This document shows positions 6,765-7,040 of a stretch of 7,040 nucleotides of DNA, piece by piece. The DNA is from Ghiorsea sp. GTDB taxonomy: Bacteria; Pseudomonadota; Zetaproteobacteria; Mariprofundales; Mariprofundaceae. How positions within the stretch are numbered: the stretch's first letter is position 1; the number at the start of each line of letters is the position of its first letter. The translations under genes and the position numbers were made by a program. The stretch is from contig JAJFLD010000050.1 in the NCBI GenBank assembly GCA_021772875.1, positions 1-7,040 on the forward strand, given 5' to 3'. The notes beneath the pieces are model-generated. The model did not search any database. It had not been told where the DNA came from and saw only the letters and a list, made by a program, of their open reading frames with translations.

Positions 6765-7040
6765 AAATACCTCATGATTTTATTATTTACAGCAGGGCTA
6801 TTATCCGGAGAAGCCATTGCTGCTGAGCAACAAAAAAACAGCACATATCAGGTGGTTCAATCAGAGCGCTCTTTTTTCAGCTCGTTATGGAGCCGCATCA
6901 AACGCATCATTCCGCGCAAGAGTGCCGTTGCAAGCACCACCACAGCTGTAATCGGTGTTCGCGGCAGTGAAACTACCGAAAGTGCCCTGCAACCCTACTG
7001 GCAAGGGGATTTGGCTTCAGATTCCACTTTTAAAAATGAT
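6762..7040 (+). CDS. Secreted protein of unknown function, 5' part (3' end outside window)
   Basis: An open frame of 93 codons starts at ATG 6762, behind a strong AAGGAG site, and runs off the window end. The product begins with a clear Sec signal peptide (MKYLMILLFTAGLLSGEAIA, likely cut before AEQQ). A basic amphipathic stretch, FFSSLWSRIKRIIPRK (about 39-53), comes next, then STTTAVIGVRGSETTES (about 59-73) and LQPYWQGDL. I do not recognise the family with confidence. A hydrophobic strand ending in GVRG also occurs in FecR-domain proteins and in some small secreted proteins of Gram-negative bacteria, but too little is present to decide. The gene follows the large propeller/TPR/transglutaminase-like gene by 61 nt on the same strand without a convincing terminator, so co-transcription and joint action in the periplasm are likely but inferred. 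Confidence 0.8.
   Translation, partial: MKYLMILLFTAGLLSGEAIAAEQQKNSTYQVVQSERSFFSSLWSRIKRIIPRKSAVASTTTAVIGVRGSETTESALQPYWQGDLASDSTFKND

Noticed and set aside
1..7040. CRISPR array, tRNA or rRNA gene, insertion sequence, attachment site or phage genes
   Set aside because: No spaced direct repeats, tRNA-like cloverleaf, transposase motif or terminal inverted repeats were seen. Almost the whole window is taken up by four ordinary plus-strand genes.

Overview
The window reads as a piece of a Gram-negative, probably pseudomonadotal (gamma- or zetaproteobacterial-type), moderately AT-rich chromosome. The reasons are a BioH-type esterase directly followed by BioC, which is the proteobacterial route to the pimeloyl moiety of biotin, and two consecutive genes whose products carry Sec signal peptides. 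All genes lie on the + strand. I cannot name the genus from the sequence alone.

Positions 1-1388 hold the end of a biotin operon: the 3' part of bioH (catalytic Asp and His present, nucleophile Ser before the window) and a complete bioC. BioC probably starts at a GTG inside bioH, so the two overlap and may be translationally coupled. BioC methylates malonyl-ACP so that it can be elongated as a disguised substrate by fatty acid synthesis. BioH removes the methyl ester once pimeloyl-ACP is made.

Positions 1389-1570 are a non-coding gap with a weak AT-rich hairpin and a plausible sigma70-type promoter (TTTGCA, 17 bp, TATATT), so a new transcription unit probably begins here.

Positions 1571-6700 encode one very large exported protein (about 1709 aa). 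It has a signal peptide, a beta-propeller region of about 11-12 NHL-like blades, a fibronectin-III-like domain, about 14 TPR units, a beta-sandwich plus transglutaminase-like cysteine hydrolase domain, and three more TPR units at the C-terminus. The mature chain has only five cysteines: two closely spaced pairs and the lone putative catalytic Cys. Its substrate is unknown. The layout suggests an envelope scaffold that binds partners through the propeller and TPRs and carries a hydrolase or transferase centre.

From 6762 to the window end runs the start of a second secreted protein with its own strong ribosome binding site, 61 nt after the large gene and with no convincing terminator between them. 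It is therefore a candidate operon partner. Its family is not certain. The large protein and its partner are the most interesting part of the window. The minus strand shows no credible gene.
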